From Granulibacter bethesdensis (GTDB lineage Bacteria; Pseudomonadota; Alphaproteobacteria; Acetobacterales; Acetobacteraceae): a stretch of DNA of 64,000 nt. This document shows, piece by piece, positions 31,393-40,403 of this stretch. A model generated the notes under the pieces. The model was not told the DNA's origin and searched no databases. It worked only from the letters and a program-made list of their open reading frames with translations. The translations under genes and the position numbers were made by a program. Where the stretch lies: the NCBI RefSeq assembly GCF_001889545.1, contig NZ_CP018194.1:842501-906500 (forward strand). Reading direction: 5' to 3'. Within the stretch, counting starts at the first letter, position 1. Each line of letters begins with the position of its first letter.

Positions 31393-34300
31393 TCAGGAAT
31401 GTCCTTCATCGGTGGCAGGAGAGGAGGCGGATGCACCGAAAACGAGATGGTAGAGCCCCGCCACCGGAATGCCGATCCAGCCCGGCCTGTTGGCAGCTTC
31501 GTAGCGTATTTCGTAGGCAGCTTTTTCAATCAGGAACAGCGTCAGCAGCGGTTCGATCCCTTCCGGCTGAACCCAAGGCGTATCCGCTGAACGCAGAACT
31601 TCCAGATAGGCATCAAGGAAACTGCGTGTTGCGCTCTGCCGGAACTGTTGCAACAAATGATCCCGCCGTTCTGTCATCTGTGCAGCGCCGGCGATGGTCA
31701 GGGACATGCCGCCCGAAGAAGCTGCATAGTCAAAACTGCGCAGCAATCCTGCAACGTCCCGTAAACCATTGCCTTTGGCGCGACGCTGTTCCAGCGGACG
31801 GGCAGGCTCGCCCTCGAAATCGATCAGATAGGCATCATCCTGCACGACCAGCACTTGTCCAAGATGGAAATCCCCGTGAATCCTTGTCTGTATTGCGCCT
31901 GCTCCTTTTGTCGCGAGGGCATTGAGGCGTTCCAGTATCTCGGCCTCCTGATCCAGGAGTGCTCTGACCTGATTAGCTGTTTCAGTAGAAGCGAACTCCG
32001 TCATGTCATGCAGAAGACGGAACGCATCGCGCAACTGTTCACGCGCGCTTTCGGCCCAGCCCTGTAAGTCATGGACATTGGCGGGAACAGGGCTGAAATC
32101 AGGGTTATCGTCAGGCCATGTCAGGATCGCATGCATTTCCGCAAGACGACGCCCGATCGCAGCGGCCAGCACGTTATAGCCGCCGAAGAGATCGCTTTCC
32201 GTGGTGCCATTGCGGCCGGTGACAGCATATTCCTCCACCGCGCGGCTGAGGAAATCCAGTGTCCATTGCCACGCATCCCCCTGATTACGCACAAAGCCCT
32301 GTGCCAGCGCCAGCGTATGAGGTGTGCCATCGGGGCTGATCCGCACCATCTCGCCATAAAGCGGTGCTGTGTTGGCAAAGCCGCGTTCAGTCAGCACACG
32401 TGTCATCTCACCTTCTGGATGGATGCCACTGCTGACACGACGGATCAGCTTAAATACGATCGTTTCACCCAAGATCAGCGAAGAATTCGACTGTTCGGCT
32501 GACAGCCGTCGGATTTCCGGCTCTGGCGGCAATGTAACCTCCGCCAGAAGGGCGGTCGGACGGAATTCTATCGTGCCATCCTCAACCCTCAATGAGCTGT
32601 GATTATTGGCGGCGCGGCGCAGGCTGGTCATCAGCGCAGCCGTCAGGCTGTCCACCGCGAATGCGTCGGTCAGATAGCCGACCCTTCGCCCCCGTCGTAC
32701 ACGGGCCAGTGCAAGCTGTGCGACCAGCGGACTGCTGATGTCATCCTCCCACACAATGCCGAGTGGAAGCGTATAACGTTCGGTGCGTGAGCCGAGTTGA
32801 ACTTCGACTTCACCCAGCAGCACCGGATCACCCTCATGGCCTCCGAGACGGGCCATGTAGGCAAAGCGTGCGGCTTTGACCATTTCGCCTTTCGCGCCGA
32901 ACCAGCGCCGTTTTGGCAGATAGGCGGGAAGGCTTTCAGTTTCCAGCATCTTGCGGTTCTGCGCTTCCAGAACCTCGCTGATGTCGGAACGGATCACCAC
33001 CGTTGCATAATCCGGCAGGGATTCGGAAGGGGGCGTATACCAGTGTGGCAGATGCTCACTCTGGGCCAGCACGAACCAGAAGAAACCATAAGGGGGCAGC
33101 GTCAACAGATACGGCAATTGTCCGACCGGTGGGAAAGCAGAGCCACCAACCATGTCCACCGGGACGCGCCCACTGAAGGCGCTGATGTCCAGCTCGACTG
33201 CCTGTGCCGAGCGCGACAGATTGCAGATACAGAGAATGGTCTGCTCATTGCCGCCATCCTCATATTCACGCAGATAGGCAAGAACTTTACGGTTCTCCGG
33301 ATACAGGAAACGCAGCGTTCCGCGCCCAAAAGCCGTGAACTGCCTGCGTACTGCCAGCATGCGGCGCATCCAGTTCAGCAGGGAATGCTGGTCTGCTGCC
33401 TGTGCTTCCACATTGACGGCCTGAAATCCATAAACCGGGTCCATGATCGTCGGCAGAACCAGTGCTGCCGGATTGGCACGGGAAAAACCGCCATTCCGGT
33501 CACTGGACCATTGCATCGGTGTGCGTACCCCGTCACGGTCACCGAGATGAATATTATCCCCCATGCCGATTTCATCGCCGTAATAAATAACCGGTGTTCC
33601 CGGCATGGAGAGCAGCAGCCCGTTCATCAATTCGATACGGCGGCGGTCATGTTCCAGCAGCGGTGCCAGACGGCGGCGAATGCCCAGATTGATGCGCGCC
33701 CTGCGATCAGCGGCGTAAGTGCTCCATAGATAATCTCGTTCGCTATCCGTGACCATTTCCAGCGTCAGCTCGTCATGGTTGCGGAGAAACACCGCCCACT
33801 GGCAGATGGCTGGAATTTCAGGTGTCTGCCGCATGATGTCGGTGACCGGGAAGCGGTCTTCCCGGGCAATGGCCATATACATCCGTGGCATCAGCGGAAA
33901 ATGGAACGACATGTGGCATTCATCGCCATCGCCGAAATATTGCTGAGCGTCTTCCGGCCATTGATTAGCCTCTGCCAGCAGCATTCTGCCTGGCGCATGC
34001 GCATCAAGTTCAGCGCGAATGCGCTTCAGAATATCATGCGTTTCAGGAAGGTTTTCATTATTGGTGCCCTCGCGTTCCACCAGATAAGGCACGGCATCAA
34101 GGCGCAATCCATCAACACCGATATCCAGCCAGAACCGCATCACCGACAGAACTTCCTGCAAGACGCGGGGATTGTCGAAATTCAGGTCCGGCTGGTGGGA
34201 GTAGAAACGGTGCCAGAAATAGGCTTTGGCCGTTTCATCCCATGTCCAGTTGGATTTCTCGGTATCCAGAAAGATAATTCTGGTTCCGCTATATTTTTTG

Positions 34301-34728
34301 TCGTCATCAGACCAGACATAAAAATTGCGTGCCGCTGATCCGGGCTTGCTTTCGCGGGCTTTCCTGAACCATGGGTGCTGGTCGGACGTATGATTGACCA
34401 CCAGCTCTGTAATGACCCTCAGCCCGCGTGCATGGGCTTCGGCTACAAAGCGGCGGAAATCCGCCAGTGATCCGTAATCTTTATGAACGCCCCGATAATC
34501 AGCAATATCATATCCGTCATCGCGCCGGGGGGAAGGGTAGAAAGGCAGCAGCCATATGGCCGTGACACCAAGCTCGGCAATATAGTCGAGTTTCGAGAGC
34601 AGTCCTTTAAAGTCACCAATTCCGTCATTGTCACCATCGAAGAATGATTTGACATGCAGCTGGTAGATAATGGCATCTTTATACCAGAGCGGATCTTCAA
34701 TCGGTGACAGTGCCGTGTTTTTGCTCAT
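31393..34728 (-). CDS. treS: Trehalose synthase-maltokinase fusion
   Basis: The 1111-residue fusion joins two successive steps of the GlgE pathway. Residues 1 to about 560 are TreS (GH13), which interconverts trehalose and maltose: Asp in VDGLRLDAVPYLVER, Glu in LLAEANQWPED, Asp in LRNHDELTLEMV. After a beta-sandwich, about 610-1105 is a maltokinase that makes maltose 1-phosphate with ATP; its N-terminal cap begins around LPAYLPKRRWFGAKG. The kinase active site is IHGDFHLGQVLV and LIDFEGEPARP. ATG 34728 has GGAG seven bases upstream; a longer frame to 34854 runs over unlike sequence. Fused TreS-Mak proteins are known in many bacteria. Confidence 0.95.
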   Translation of the reverse strand: MSKNTALSPIEDPLWYKDAIIYQLHVKSFFDGDNDGIGDFKGLLSKLDYIAELGVTAIWLLPFYPSPRRDDGYDIADYRGVHKDYGSLADFRRFVAEAHARGLRVITELVVNHTSDQHPWFRKARESKPGSAARNFYVWSDDDKKYSGTRIIFLDTEKSNWTWDETAKAYFWHRFYSHQPDLNFDNPRVLQEVLSVMRFWLDIGVDGLRLDAVPYLVEREGTNNENLPETHDILKRIRAELDAHAPGRMLLAEANQWPEDAQQYFGDGDECHMSFHFPLMPRMYMAIAREDRFPVTDIMRQTPEIPAICQWAVFLRNHDELTLEMVTDSERDYLWSTYAADRRARINLGIRRRLAPLLEHDRRRIELMNGLLLSMPGTPVIYYGDEIGMGDNIHLGDRDGVRTPMQWSSDRNGGFSRANPAALVLPTIMDPVYGFQAVNVEAQAADQHSLLNWMRRMLAVRRQFTAFGRGTLRFLYPENRKVLAYLREYEDGGNEQTILCICNLSRSAQAVELDISAFSGRVPVDMVGGSAFPPVGQLPYLLTLPPYGFFWFVLAQSEHLPHWYTPPSESLPDYATVVIRSDISEVLEAQNRKMLETESLPAYLPKRRWFGAKGEMVKAARFAYMARLGGHEGDPVLLGEVEVQLGSRTERYTLPLGIVWEDDISSPLVAQLALARVRRGRRVGYLTDAFAVDSLTAALMTSLRRAANNHSSLRVEDGTIEFRPTALLAEVTLPPEPEIRRLSAEQSNSSLILGETIVFKLIRRVSSGIHPEGEMTRVLTERGFANTAPLYGEMVRISPDGTPHTLALAQGFVRNQGDAWQWTLDFLSRAVEEYAVTGRNGTTESDLFGGYNVLAAAIGRRLAEMHAILTWPDDNPDFSPVPANVHDLQGWAESAREQLRDAFRLLHDMTEFASTETANQVRALLDQEAEILERLNALATKGAGAIQTRIHGDFHLGQVLVVQDDAYLIDFEGEPARPLEQRRAKGNGLRDVAGLLRSFDYAASSGGMSLTIAGAAQMTERRDHLLQQFRQSATRSFLDAYLEVLRSADTPWVQPEGIEPLLTLFLIEKAAYEIRYEAANRPGWIGIPVAGLYHLVFGASASSPATDEGHS

Positions 34729-34808
34729 GTGAACTCCAATCAACTTGGTCTTCAGGCCAGTCAAAGCACAAGAAAAAATCTGGTCATGCTTATCCGCCAG
34801 CAGCGTCG

Positions 34809-37766
34809 TCAGGTGGCGGGTCTGGCACGCCAGATGGCATAGGGGCGTGTCCATGGATCAAGCCGGATATGCTGGATTTTTCCGGTCCAGAGGAAATCAT
34901 CGCCGGAGATGAGATCCTCCATCGCAAGTGAACCGTGATCTGGCAGATTCCAGAGCCAAAGGGGTAATTCGATGTCTGTCTCCTGAGCATTGAAAGGATC
35001 AACGGTCACCGCAATCAGCAGAACGTTTTTCCGGTCGGGAGTGGCCTTTTCGTAGAACAGGACAGCATCATTCCATGCAGTCAGAAACCGCACCGTCAAA
35101 TGGGATTGAAGGGCCGGATTGTCGCGTCGCAGACGGTTGAGCAGGCGAATATCCTCGACGATATTGCCGGGGCGATCCCAGTCCCATGCCTTGATCTCAT
35201 ATTTTTCGGAATCGGCATATTCTTCCTTGCCGGGCAGGGCACGGCCCTCGCAGAGTTCAAATCCACTATAGACGCCCCACAATCCCGACAATGTTGCCGC
35301 CAGTGCAGCGCGGATACGAAAACCCGGACGCCCAGATGTCTGGAGAAAAATGGGGTTGATGTCCGGCGTATTGACGAAAAAATTGGGCCTCAAAAATTCC
35401 CGTGCTGATGTGCCGGTCAGTTCCTGCAGATACTCTGTCAGCTCTGCTTTTCCATTGCGCCAGGTAAAGTAAGTGTAGGACTGGGAGAAACCGATTTTCG
35501 CCAGACGATACATGATTTTGGGCCGGGTAAATGCCTCGGCCAGAAACAGCGTGTCGGGGTGGGTCTTGCGTATTTCGGCAATCAACCATTGCCAGAACGG
35601 GAACGGTTTCGTGTGTGGATTATCCACACGGAAGATCCGCACACCCTCCGTGACCCACATCATCACCACATTATAGAGGGCAACCCATAAATCAGGTACC
35701 GCCTTGTCGCTGTAAAAATCGACATTGACGATGTCCTGATATTTTTTGGGTGGATTTTCAGCATATTTGATCGTGCCATCCGGGCGCCATGCAAACCAGC
35801 CGGGGTGCTGTTTCAGCCATGGATGATCGGGGGAGCACTGCACCGCGAAATCCAACGCCAATTCCAGCCCGTGCCGTGTGGCCTCGTCGCGCAGATGCCG
35901 GAAATCCTCCAGCGTTCCCAGTTCGGGATGAAGGGCATCATGGCCGCCCACCTCTGATCCGATGGCATAGGGGCTGCCCGGATCGGTATCGGAAGGCGTC
36001 AGGGTATTGTTGCGCCCTTTGCGATTTTGCCGACCAATAGGATGGATCGGAGGGAAATACAGCACATCGAAGCCCATGTCGCGGATACGGGGCAGATGTT
36101 TTTCTACATCCCGGAAGGTGCCATGGCGCTCCGGATCATCGCTCATGGAGCGTGGGAATATTTCGTACCAGCTCGCAAAACGTGCCGCCTGTCGTTCTGC
36201 TTCGACAGGATAAAAAGCTGAGCGTGTCCGGAATGGACGAGGATCAAGGGAGGCCAGGTGTTCTGCTGTTCCCGGCGCCAGCAGCGCAGCCCGTGTGGCT
36301 TGATCATCGGCAGAGGTCAGGGCTTTCAGGCCATCCGGCACATTATCCTGCCCCTTGATCAGACGCTCGACCAGCAATCTTCCTTCCTGAAGCTCCAGCG
36401 TGATGTCGTTTCCGGCCTCGTATTTTTTGCGCAGTTCCTCGCGATAGGTGCCGAATTCATCCCGCCATGCCTCGATACAGAAGACGTGGTCTCCCAGCCT
36501 GGTCAGGGGAAAGGAACCCTGCCACCGGTCATTGCCCAGCGGCTGCATCCGGCTTTCATGCCAGCCGGTTTCGTCCTTTGCGCGCCACAATACGCTGACT
36601 GCCTGAACGTCATGGCCTTCGCAGAGAATATCCGCTTCCACCGTGACGATTTCGCCGACGATGCGTCGGGCGGGAAAGTCTCCGTCATCCACAGCCGGGC
36701 TGACATTCTCAATGGCAATCCGTGCCCAATGGCTGGCATTCAGTGCTGAATCGGTGATGGAAAGAGATGCACCCTCGATAATTGGAGGAGCGGGCGAAAC
36801 CTCAATTTCCACCGTGCCGAGCGGGCTGATGATGATCGGAACCGGATTGCGCAGGGAAAGCGCTGTGCGGGATGCGGCCAGCAGATCAGCCGGAGGGGCG
36901 ACACTGGATGTTGTGCTCGTATTCGCCAGCATGAGACGGCCCGACCCATCGGTTCCAATGCGCAGGCACGCGATCAATTCCGCACCGGGAGCATTCATCA
37001 GAACGGCGCTGCGACTGAAGCTGGCCAGAAAATGCGCCCGATCATTGGCATGACGGAGGGCGGTCGCTCGGGCAGAAGCCTGATGATCCGCCTGCCCCCA
37101 TGAAGCCGTAACCGACAGGCCGGTGCCCAGGATGGCCGCCAGTTCAGCCTGAAAAATAAAGTGGGCGTCATCGCCATGCTCCGGCAGCGGATGAATGACC
37201 GCGGCAATCCGTTGCAGGGCAGCCAGTTCCCGCCAGAACCATATCCCGGCTCCATCCCACCAGGGATAGGATGAAAGAACATGGGTCAGGCCTGTCTGCT
37301 CGAAATCCGGCAGACGATGGATGGGTGTTCCGGCCATATCCCCGATCAGAAGGATGCCTTCCCGGGATGCCATGTCGGTGAAATGACGGATTGCTGCCGG
37401 TGAGGTGTTCTGCAATCCGCCAATCAGGAGGCCGTCCAGCGTGTCCAGAATGGGAGCAAGGGATGGCAGAGTATCCAGATCAACAGTCTCGATCCCAAGG
37501 ATGACGCCGATTTCCACCGCACGCGCCTGTCGTATCAGACTACTGAGCAGGGGAGCACTGATCCCGCCCGCATCTGCCGCAAAGCGGGCGGTCACTACGA
37601 CATGGGTCAATCCATCCTGCCTGAATTGGGTCATCCGGTGCAGGATGGTCTGCCAGTCCTCCTCCCGCTCCAGCGCGGGCAGAGCTGGGAGGCGAGCAAG
37701 AGTGACGGCTTTTGTCCCTGTCATATATTGACTGGCTGGCTTGGCGATCTGATCCAGAACTTGCAT
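34809..37766 (-). CDS. glgE: Alpha-1,4-glucan:maltose-1-phosphate maltosyltransferase
   Basis: GlgE extends alpha-1,4-glucan by maltosyl units from maltose 1-phosphate. The C-terminal about 660 residues match GlgE: WYEIFPRSMSDDPERHGTF, PIHPIGRQNRKGRNN, the nucleophile Asp in IFRVDNPHTKPFPFW and the acid Glu in LFLAEAFTRPKIM. The 985-residue length exceeds the actinobacterial form by over 300 residues. The extra N-terminal part (about 1-330) resembles a truncated alpha-amylase barrel without an obvious catalytic triad. It is the first gene of the block, followed 80 bases later by treS-mak. A candidate EcfG-type promoter lies 59 bases before the start codon. Confidence 0.94.
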   Translation of the reverse strand: MQVLDQIAKPASQYMTGTKAVTLARLPALPALEREEDWQTILHRMTQFRQDGLTHVVVTARFAADAGGISAPLLSSLIRQARAVEIGVILGIETVDLDTLPSLAPILDTLDGLLIGGLQNTSPAAIRHFTDMASREGILLIGDMAGTPIHRLPDFEQTGLTHVLSSYPWWDGAGIWFWRELAALQRIAAVIHPLPEHGDDAHFIFQAELAAILGTGLSVTASWGQADHQASARATALRHANDRAHFLASFSRSAVLMNAPGAELIACLRIGTDGSGRLMLANTSTTSSVAPPADLLAASRTALSLRNPVPIIISPLGTVEIEVSPAPPIIEGASLSITDSALNASHWARIAIENVSPAVDDGDFPARRIVGEIVTVEADILCEGHDVQAVSVLWRAKDETGWHESRMQPLGNDRWQGSFPLTRLGDHVFCIEAWRDEFGTYREELRKKYEAGNDITLELQEGRLLVERLIKGQDNVPDGLKALTSADDQATRAALLAPGTAEHLASLDPRPFRTRSAFYPVEAERQAARFASWYEIFPRSMSDDPERHGTFRDVEKHLPRIRDMGFDVLYFPPIHPIGRQNRKGRNNTLTPSDTDPGSPYAIGSEVGGHDALHPELGTLEDFRHLRDEATRHGLELALDFAVQCSPDHPWLKQHPGWFAWRPDGTIKYAENPPKKYQDIVNVDFYSDKAVPDLWVALYNVVMMWVTEGVRIFRVDNPHTKPFPFWQWLIAEIRKTHPDTLFLAEAFTRPKIMYRLAKIGFSQSYTYFTWRNGKAELTEYLQELTGTSAREFLRPNFFVNTPDINPIFLQTSGRPGFRIRAALAATLSGLWGVYSGFELCEGRALPGKEEYADSEKYEIKAWDWDRPGNIVEDIRLLNRLRRDNPALQSHLTVRFLTAWNDAVLFYEKATPDRKNVLLIAVTVDPFNAQETDIELPLWLWNLPDHGSLAMEDLISGDDFLWTGKIQHIRLDPWTRPYAIWRARPAT

Positions 37767-37824
37767 GGATACGGTGTCTGCTCCGAAAAGAGGGACGTCG
37801 ATCCTGTCGACACTTCTCCCCAGA

Positions 37825-37850
37825 AAGCGCCTCGCAGCGGAATGGGTTCC
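37825..37850 (-). promoter_or_regulatory. Candidate EcfG-type promoter for glgE
   Basis: Reading the minus strand, GGAAC (37850-37846) is followed after 17 bases by GCTT (37828-37825). The alphaproteobacterial general-stress consensus is GGAAC-N16/17-CGTT, so the -35 element is perfect and the -10 differs in two bases. The site leaves a 5' leader of about 50 bases to glgE, next to the stress-sigma locus. Found by eye; the start site is not known. Confidence 0.45.
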
Positions 37851-37905
37851 TCACCGGAAGCTCAGTGTGGGGGAAGGCGCCGTGCTTATTGACCGAGGTA
37901 CGCCT

Positions 37906-38649
37906 TCAACCCAATGATACACCACCTGTCACCGCCTGATAGGTCGTAATGGCGAGTGTCATCGGTTCGAAAGGCTTGGTGATGACAAAAGCCGGTTCCG
38001 TATGCTCTCCGGTCAACAGACGCTCCGGATAGGCCGTCACGAAAATCACCGGTGCCTGATGGTGCGCCAGAATACGGGAGACAGCCTGCATGCCGTCTCC
38101 TCCCTTGCCAAGATTGATATCGGCCAGAATCAGGCCGGGGCGGTGTTTCAGGGCCATCTCCACGGCTTCCTGCTCCGAGGCTGCCAGCCCGACGACATGA
38201 TGGCCGCAGCTTTGCACCAGCTCCTCAATATCCATCGCGATAATCGGCTCATCCTCGATAATCAGAACATTGGCCGAAGCAGCATTACGTAGATTGCTGC
38301 GCGCATCCGCCAACAGGGAGGCCGCCTGATCCTTGCTCAGGCCCATAATGGGTCCGATCGCCTCCGCCGGGACTTCTTCCAGATGGGAAAGAAGAAGACT
38401 CTGCCGCTGCTGGATCGAAAGAGGTCCATGATCTGATGGGGCTTCAACAGAAAACTGCTGTGTGACCCAATGATACAGCGCGAAACGGGCACTATCCTGT
38501 GGATAACGCGACTCTGTAGCGGTCAGTGCCTGCCGCAGGCTGGAGGCAACCAGGGCATCGCCTTTTTCCTGATTTCCAGCCAGTGCTCTGGCGTAACGGC
38601 GTGCATAGGGCAGGGCTTGAAGCAGTTCATCGCGGGACAGGCTCTGCAT
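37906..38649 (-). CDS. phyR: PhyR-type general stress response regulator
   Basis: PhyR is the anti-anti-sigma factor of the alphaproteobacterial general stress response. When phosphorylated, its sigma-like domain binds NepR and frees EcfG. The 247-residue product has the sigma-like domain first (about 5-122) and a receiver last (about 128-245), with acidic residues in LIIEDEPI, phospho-acceptor Asp177 in LILADINLGKGGDG, and Lys in FVITKPFEP. ATG 38649 is preferred because AAGGA lies nine bases upstream; the ATG at 38658 directly abuts that site. The gene is divergent from the first sigma gene with 58 bases between starts, as in many GSR loci. Confidence 0.92.
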   Translation of the reverse strand: MQSLSRDELLQALPYARRYARALAGNQEKGDALVASSLRQALTATESRYPQDSARFALYHWVTQQFSVEAPSDHGPLSIQQRQSLLLSHLEEVPAEAIGPIMGLSKDQAASLLADARSNLRNAASANVLIIEDEPIIAMDIEELVQSCGHHVVGLAASEQEAVEMALKHRPGLILADINLGKGGDGMQAVSRILAHHQAPVIFVTAYPERLLTGEHTEPAFVITKPFEPMTLAITTYQAVTGGVSLG

Positions 38650-38707
38650 CCGTGTCATTCCTTGGCTCTGCGCTTGCGCATGCGCGCGCCGCTGTTACTG
38701 TGCCCCC

Positions 38708-39349
38708 ATGACACGACAACCGCGTCACGCGGGTTCTCCTTTATCATCCGCTTCTGATTCGCCTGCCTTGAAACCTGCTCCAGAACCGGGGGAGGAGGAG
38801 AATCAGGCGTCGCTGTCGGATGCTGGCCAACAGCATGGCGCGGCTGAACTCCGCGTGCAAATCGCAACCTTATTGCCGGAGCTGCGTGGCTATGCGCGTT
38901 TTCTGGCCAGGGACCGTCATGCCGCGGATGATCTGGTGCAGGATGCTGTCCTGCGGGCGCTGGGTGCGCTTGATCAGTTTCAGCCTGATACCAGCCTGAG
39001 AGCATGGATTTTCACTATTCTGCGGAATGTTTTTTACGAGCAGGCGCGCCACCTCAGGACAGAGCGCAGGGTGCTGGAAGATGTCGGGCAGGCTGGAGAG
39101 GGCATGGGAGATGCCTTTAATATAACGGAACAGGATCAGCGTCAGGATCTGAAAGATATCGAAAAGCTGATCTGGTCGTTATCCCCACTGCTGCGGGAAG
39201 CATTGATGCTGATCGGGGCCCATGGAATGGAGTATGAGGAAGCCGCCAGAATCTGTGGAGTTTCGGCCGGGACCATGAAGGTGCGTGTCTCTCGTGCTAG
39301 GCGGATTTTGAGCCAGGCGGCAGAATATGAGGGTAGTGAGGATAATTAA
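38708..39349 (+). CDS. ECF sigma factor (EcfG-like), copy 1
   Basis: The 213-residue sigma-70 family protein has region 2 (RFLARDRHAADDLVQDAVL, LRAWIFTILRNVFYEQAR) and region 4 (LREALMLIGAHGMEYEEAA, GTMKVRVSRARRIL). It belongs to the short RNA-polymerase sigma factors that recognise GGAAC-type promoters in the general stress response. The first about 45 residues are Pro/Glu/Ser-rich and unlike other members. The start codon has no visible Shine-Dalgarno sequence, so it may be translated from a short or leaderless transcript. It shares a divergent promoter region with phyR. Either this or the next gene could be the main EcfG. Confidence 0.85.
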   Translation: MTRQPRHAGSPLSSASDSPALKPAPEPGEEENQASLSDAGQQHGAAELRVQIATLLPELRGYARFLARDRHAADDLVQDAVLRALGALDQFQPDTSLRAWIFTILRNVFYEQARHLRTERRVLEDVGQAGEGMGDAFNITEQDQRQDLKDIEKLIWSLSPLLREALMLIGAHGMEYEEAARICGVSAGTMKVRVSRARRILSQAAEYEGSEDN

Positions 39350-39467
39350 GTCTTTGAAAAATATACTTTAAAAATAAAAAAGGGAGGGTCGGGATTTTTT
39401 TGTACCTGCCGATGTAACCTTTTTTCTCCTGCTTCATTGTCCTTATGAAGACAGAAGGAAAAACCCT

Positions 39468-40046
39468 ATGGCGACCGAGAGCTTCCACGATCAGGTGATA
39501 GCTATTCTGCCGAAACTGCGGGTTCAGGCATTGTTTCTGACCAGGAATCGGGCAGTGGCTGAGGATCTGGTGCAGGATGCGGTTTGTAATGCACTGTCCG
39601 CCAGCGAGAGCTTCGTTCCAGGAACCAATTTTGCAGCCTGGATGCACCGGATCCTGCGCAACCGGTTTATTTCCAATCTACGCAAACGCCGCGATATCAC
39701 TGATATTGATGATGTGCCGGCGTCATTTTTTGCAACAGACGCAGCCCATGAGGACCGTCTGGCGCTGAAGGAGCTTGGTAAGGCAATGGAACGCCTTCCG
39801 GTTGATCAGCGGGAGGCGCTTGTCATGGTTGTCATCCATGGCATGAGCTATGAAGACCTCGCCGAGGCAACCGGCTGCGCTGTGGGCACCGCTAAAAGTC
39901 GCGTTTTCCGGGCTCGCCGCCAGCTGGAAGCCTGGCTGATGGGTGAAGACCGCATCGAAGCCGCCCGCGACGGGAAAGTATCCCGTATCGCGACGAAAAA
40001 GACGGCCGCGGCACAACATGATTTGCGTGGTTTACAGGCACAATGA
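39468..40046 (+). CDS. ECF sigma factor (EcfG-like), copy 2
   Basis: This 192-residue paralogue of the preceding sigma factor aligns over the whole core (FLTRNRAVAEDLVQDAV, FAAWMHRILRNRFISNLR; LVMVVIHGMSYEDLAEATG, GTAKSRVFRARRQLEAW). A C-terminal tail of about 25 basic residues is extra. AAGGA precedes ATG 39468 by several bases. A 118-base AT-rich gap with poly-A and poly-T tracts and a CTTCAT/ATGAAG hairpin separates it from copy 1, so it may have its own promoter. nepR follows 128 bases downstream, making this the copy in closest association with the anti-sigma gene. Confidence 0.87.
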   Translation: MATESFHDQVIAILPKLRVQALFLTRNRAVAEDLVQDAVCNALSASESFVPGTNFAAWMHRILRNRFISNLRKRRDITDIDDVPASFFATDAAHEDRLALKELGKAMERLPVDQREALVMVVIHGMSYEDLAEATGCAVGTAKSRVFRARRQLEAWLMGEDRIEAARDGKVSRIATKKTAAAQHDLRGLQAQ

Positions 40047-40052
40047 ACGGCC

Positions 40053-40129
40053 GGGCATCAACCTGTAGGTTGATGCCCATTGGCTAAGTCCATGTCGGTG
40101 CAGTATGCTCATCCCAGCCGATAGGCTGG
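40053..40129 (+). promoter_or_regulatory. Two hairpins between sigma factor copy 2 and nepR
   Basis: A perfect 11-base stem (GGGCATCAACC / GGTTGATGCCC, loop TGTA, 40053-40078) begins six bases after the sigma gene stop. A second stem (CCAGCC / GGCTGG, loop GATA, 40114-40129) lies 45 bases before nepR. Neither has a T run. They could terminate, stabilise or process the transcript so that sigma and anti-sigma amounts differ. Confidence 0.45.
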
Positions 40130-40174
40130 TCGGTGATCATTTGCCAGCCGCATAAACTAAGAAATATTGTGTCG

Positions 40175-40345
40175 ATGAAAAAGCGGAAGGATGACAGGCC
40201 TGCATCAGAATCCGGTTCCGCGAAGACCGATGGTGCCTTTGATCTTTGGCTCCAGCGTAGTCTGCATCAGATTTTTGACGATATCGCAAAAGAGCCAATA
40301 CCGGAGGAGTTGCTGCGTCTGATTGAGAAGGATCGTGCAAAATAA
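40175..40345 (+). CDS. nepR: NepR anti-sigma factor
   Basis: The 56-residue protein has a basic, Ser-rich N-terminus and the NepR core LQRSLHQIFDDIAKEP followed by IPEELLRLIEKD. This matches the family pattern of two short helices with the L-x-x-x-F/Y-D-D/E-x-x-x-E-P-(I/V)-P sequence. NepR binds EcfG and blocks it until phosphorylated PhyR takes NepR away. ATG 40175 is chosen; GTG 40133 would add 14 unlike residues. It is immediately upstream of a sensor kinase gene, completing a partner-switch set with phyR and the sigma genes. Confidence 0.87.
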   Translation: MKKRKDDRPASESGSAKTDGAFDLWLQRSLHQIFDDIAKEPIPEELLRLIEKDRAK

Positions 40346-40403
40346 GGCATGTTCGGCAGACGGCCAGCTTCATCTGTTTTCTTTTCGAAGATTATGGCTG
40401 TCA

